From positions 1 through 64,000 of the forward strand of contig NZ_JAFBEP010000008.1 of NCBI RefSeq assembly GCF_016908775.1: 64,000 nt of DNA, read 5' to 3'. The position numbers and the translations under genes are program-made. Below the pieces are notes generated by a model, which saw only the letters and a list, made by a program, of their open reading frames with translations, searched no databases and had not been told where the DNA came from. This DNA comes from Defluviitalea raffinosedens. Its GTDB lineage: Bacteria > Bacillota > Clostridia > Lachnospirales > Defluviitaleaceae. Of the stretch, positions 63,425 to 64,000 are shown in pieces (position 1 is the first letter of the stretch; the number at the start of each line of letters is the position of its first letter).

Positions 63425-64000
63425 ATGTTTAGACGATATCCTGCTACAATGGCGCGCCAATCGACCGGCAAGCTTGTTGTAGATGTTTTTACAAGGGGCC
63501 AAAACAAAACTCTTTCCCCTGTTCCCGATGCAACTGTAGTCATCCGTGAAAGATCAAATGGCACAAGGCAAAGACAGCCTGTAGAAGTACTTAGAACCAA
63601 TGAATCCGGAAAAACAGAAACCATATCCCTCAGCAGCCCTCCCATGGAACTAACTCAGGAACCTCCTCAGGAGCAACCTTATTCAACTTATGATATTGAA
63701 ATACAAGCACCCGGATATACCACATTATTAATAGAAGGTACTCAAATTTTTGCTGATACCACTGCAATCCAAAATGTAACCTTAGAGCCGGCAGGCGAAA
63801 TGGAAAGACAATTGAATGAAATCTTTATCCAACCCCATACCCTTTGGGGATCCTATCCGCCTAAAATCCCGGAAGCCGAAATTAAACCAGAACCTCCGCC
63901 AACCGGCTTTATTGTATTGGATCAGCCGGTTATCCCCCAATATGTTATTGTGCATGCCGGAGTTCCCGATGACCCTTCAGCACCTAATTATTATGTAGGC
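63425..64000 (+). CDS. Spore cortex-lytic enzyme, SleC-like, N-terminal part
   Basis: The frame runs from ATG 63425 to the window edge, 192 codons and still open. Visible pieces are MFRRYPATMARQSTGKLVVD, YSTYDIEIQAPGYTTLLIEG, HTLWGSYPPKIPE and VPDDPSAPNYYVG, the N-terminal domain of SleC-type spore cortex hydrolases of clostridia. SleC degrades cortex peptidoglycan in germination; its catalytic part would lie beyond the window. GAGAGGGG precedes the ATG. The domain also occurs in related peptidoglycan-binding proteins, so the exact name is tentative. Confidence 0.75.
   Translation, partial: MFRRYPATMARQSTGKLVVDVFTRGQNKTLSPVPDATVVIRERSNGTRQRQPVEVLRTNESGKTETISLSSPPMELTQEPPQEQPYSTYDIEIQAPGYTTLLIEGTQIFADTTAIQNVTLEPAGEMERQLNEIFIQPHTLWGSYPPKIPEAEIKPEPPPTGFIVLDQPVIPQYVIVHAGVPDDPSAPNYYVG

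Noticed and set aside
1-64000. CRISPR arrays, tRNA and rRNA genes
   Set aside because: No regularly spaced direct repeats, cloverleaf-like sequences or rRNA-like segments were found by reading; a tool search could still find a divergent tRNA.
1-64000. A wholly new multi-gene defence or secretion system
   Set aside because: Neighbouring genes mostly fit known families and standard operons; the unknown proteins are isolated single genes, so a new system is not supported.

Overview
The window looks like chromosome from a low-GC, motile, spore-forming member of the Clostridia. The evidence is AT-rich DNA, AGGAGG-type ribosome binding sites, a spore cortex-lytic SleC-type gene at the right edge, a SpoIID/SLH protein, T-box and tetrahydrofolate riboswitches, a bacterial V-type ATPase operon and several motility-type genes. 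I cannot name a genus from sequence alone. No rRNA, tRNA or CRISPR array was seen.

Layout. 0-1.55 kb: the left end of an IS3-type insertion sequence sits against the remains of a large serine recombinase, so the left edge is the scar of a mobile element. 1.6-8.8 kb: MFS efflux pump, chemotaxis receptor, HelD-type helicase, a short promoter-to-terminator unit with no clear gene, and a GNAT acetyltransferase. 8.8-13.1 kb: two-subunit L-serine dehydratase, an anchored exported protein, and an aminotransferase behind a T-box whose specifier reads as GCA (Ala). 14-27.4 kb: genes for oxygen and iron stress. These are a small CPGC redox protein, ahpC-ahpF behind a 41-bp perfect palindrome, a siderophore ABC importer behind two Fur-like boxes, and an encapsulin nanocompartment with its encapsulated ferritin. 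An MscS channel, an SDR enzyme, a MerR-TipAS regulator and zinc-ribbon and FG-GAP-like proteins lie among them.

27.5-38.2 kb: a 2-hydroxyacid dehydrogenase, an aminotransferase, a YjfB-like motility protein with a sigma-D-like promoter, and an Elp3-like radical SAM gene overlapping a DUF6873-like gene. Then comes a small surface-glycan set (winged-helix regulator, PglE-, PglC- and PglD-like enzymes, VanZ) and a large SLH + SpoIID lipoprotein. 38.4-43.5 kb: a FapA/DUF342 protein, a GAF-domain protein, a gene-poor stretch and an HD-GYP protein.

43.5-54.3 kb: a long leftward unit of DUF47 and PiT phosphate transport genes, a 23-codon small ORF, V-ATPase genes in the order H-C-I-K-F-E-A-B-D, and lspA. 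54.5-58.7 kb: fructose-bisphosphate aldolase, SEC-C protein, flavin reductase, DUF815 ATPase, and a FolT-type ECF transporter under a THF riboswitch. 59-63.3 kb: an XRE-cupin regulator followed by potABCD for polyamine uptake. The window ends inside the SleC-like gene.

Most systems here are known families. The points most worth a second look are the ahpC palindrome, the encapsulin operon and its upstream palindrome, the small ORF leading the V-ATPase genes, the unassigned short transcript at 8.0 kb, the alternative pairing in the folT leader, and several GC-rich intergenic palindromes that may be one repeat family.
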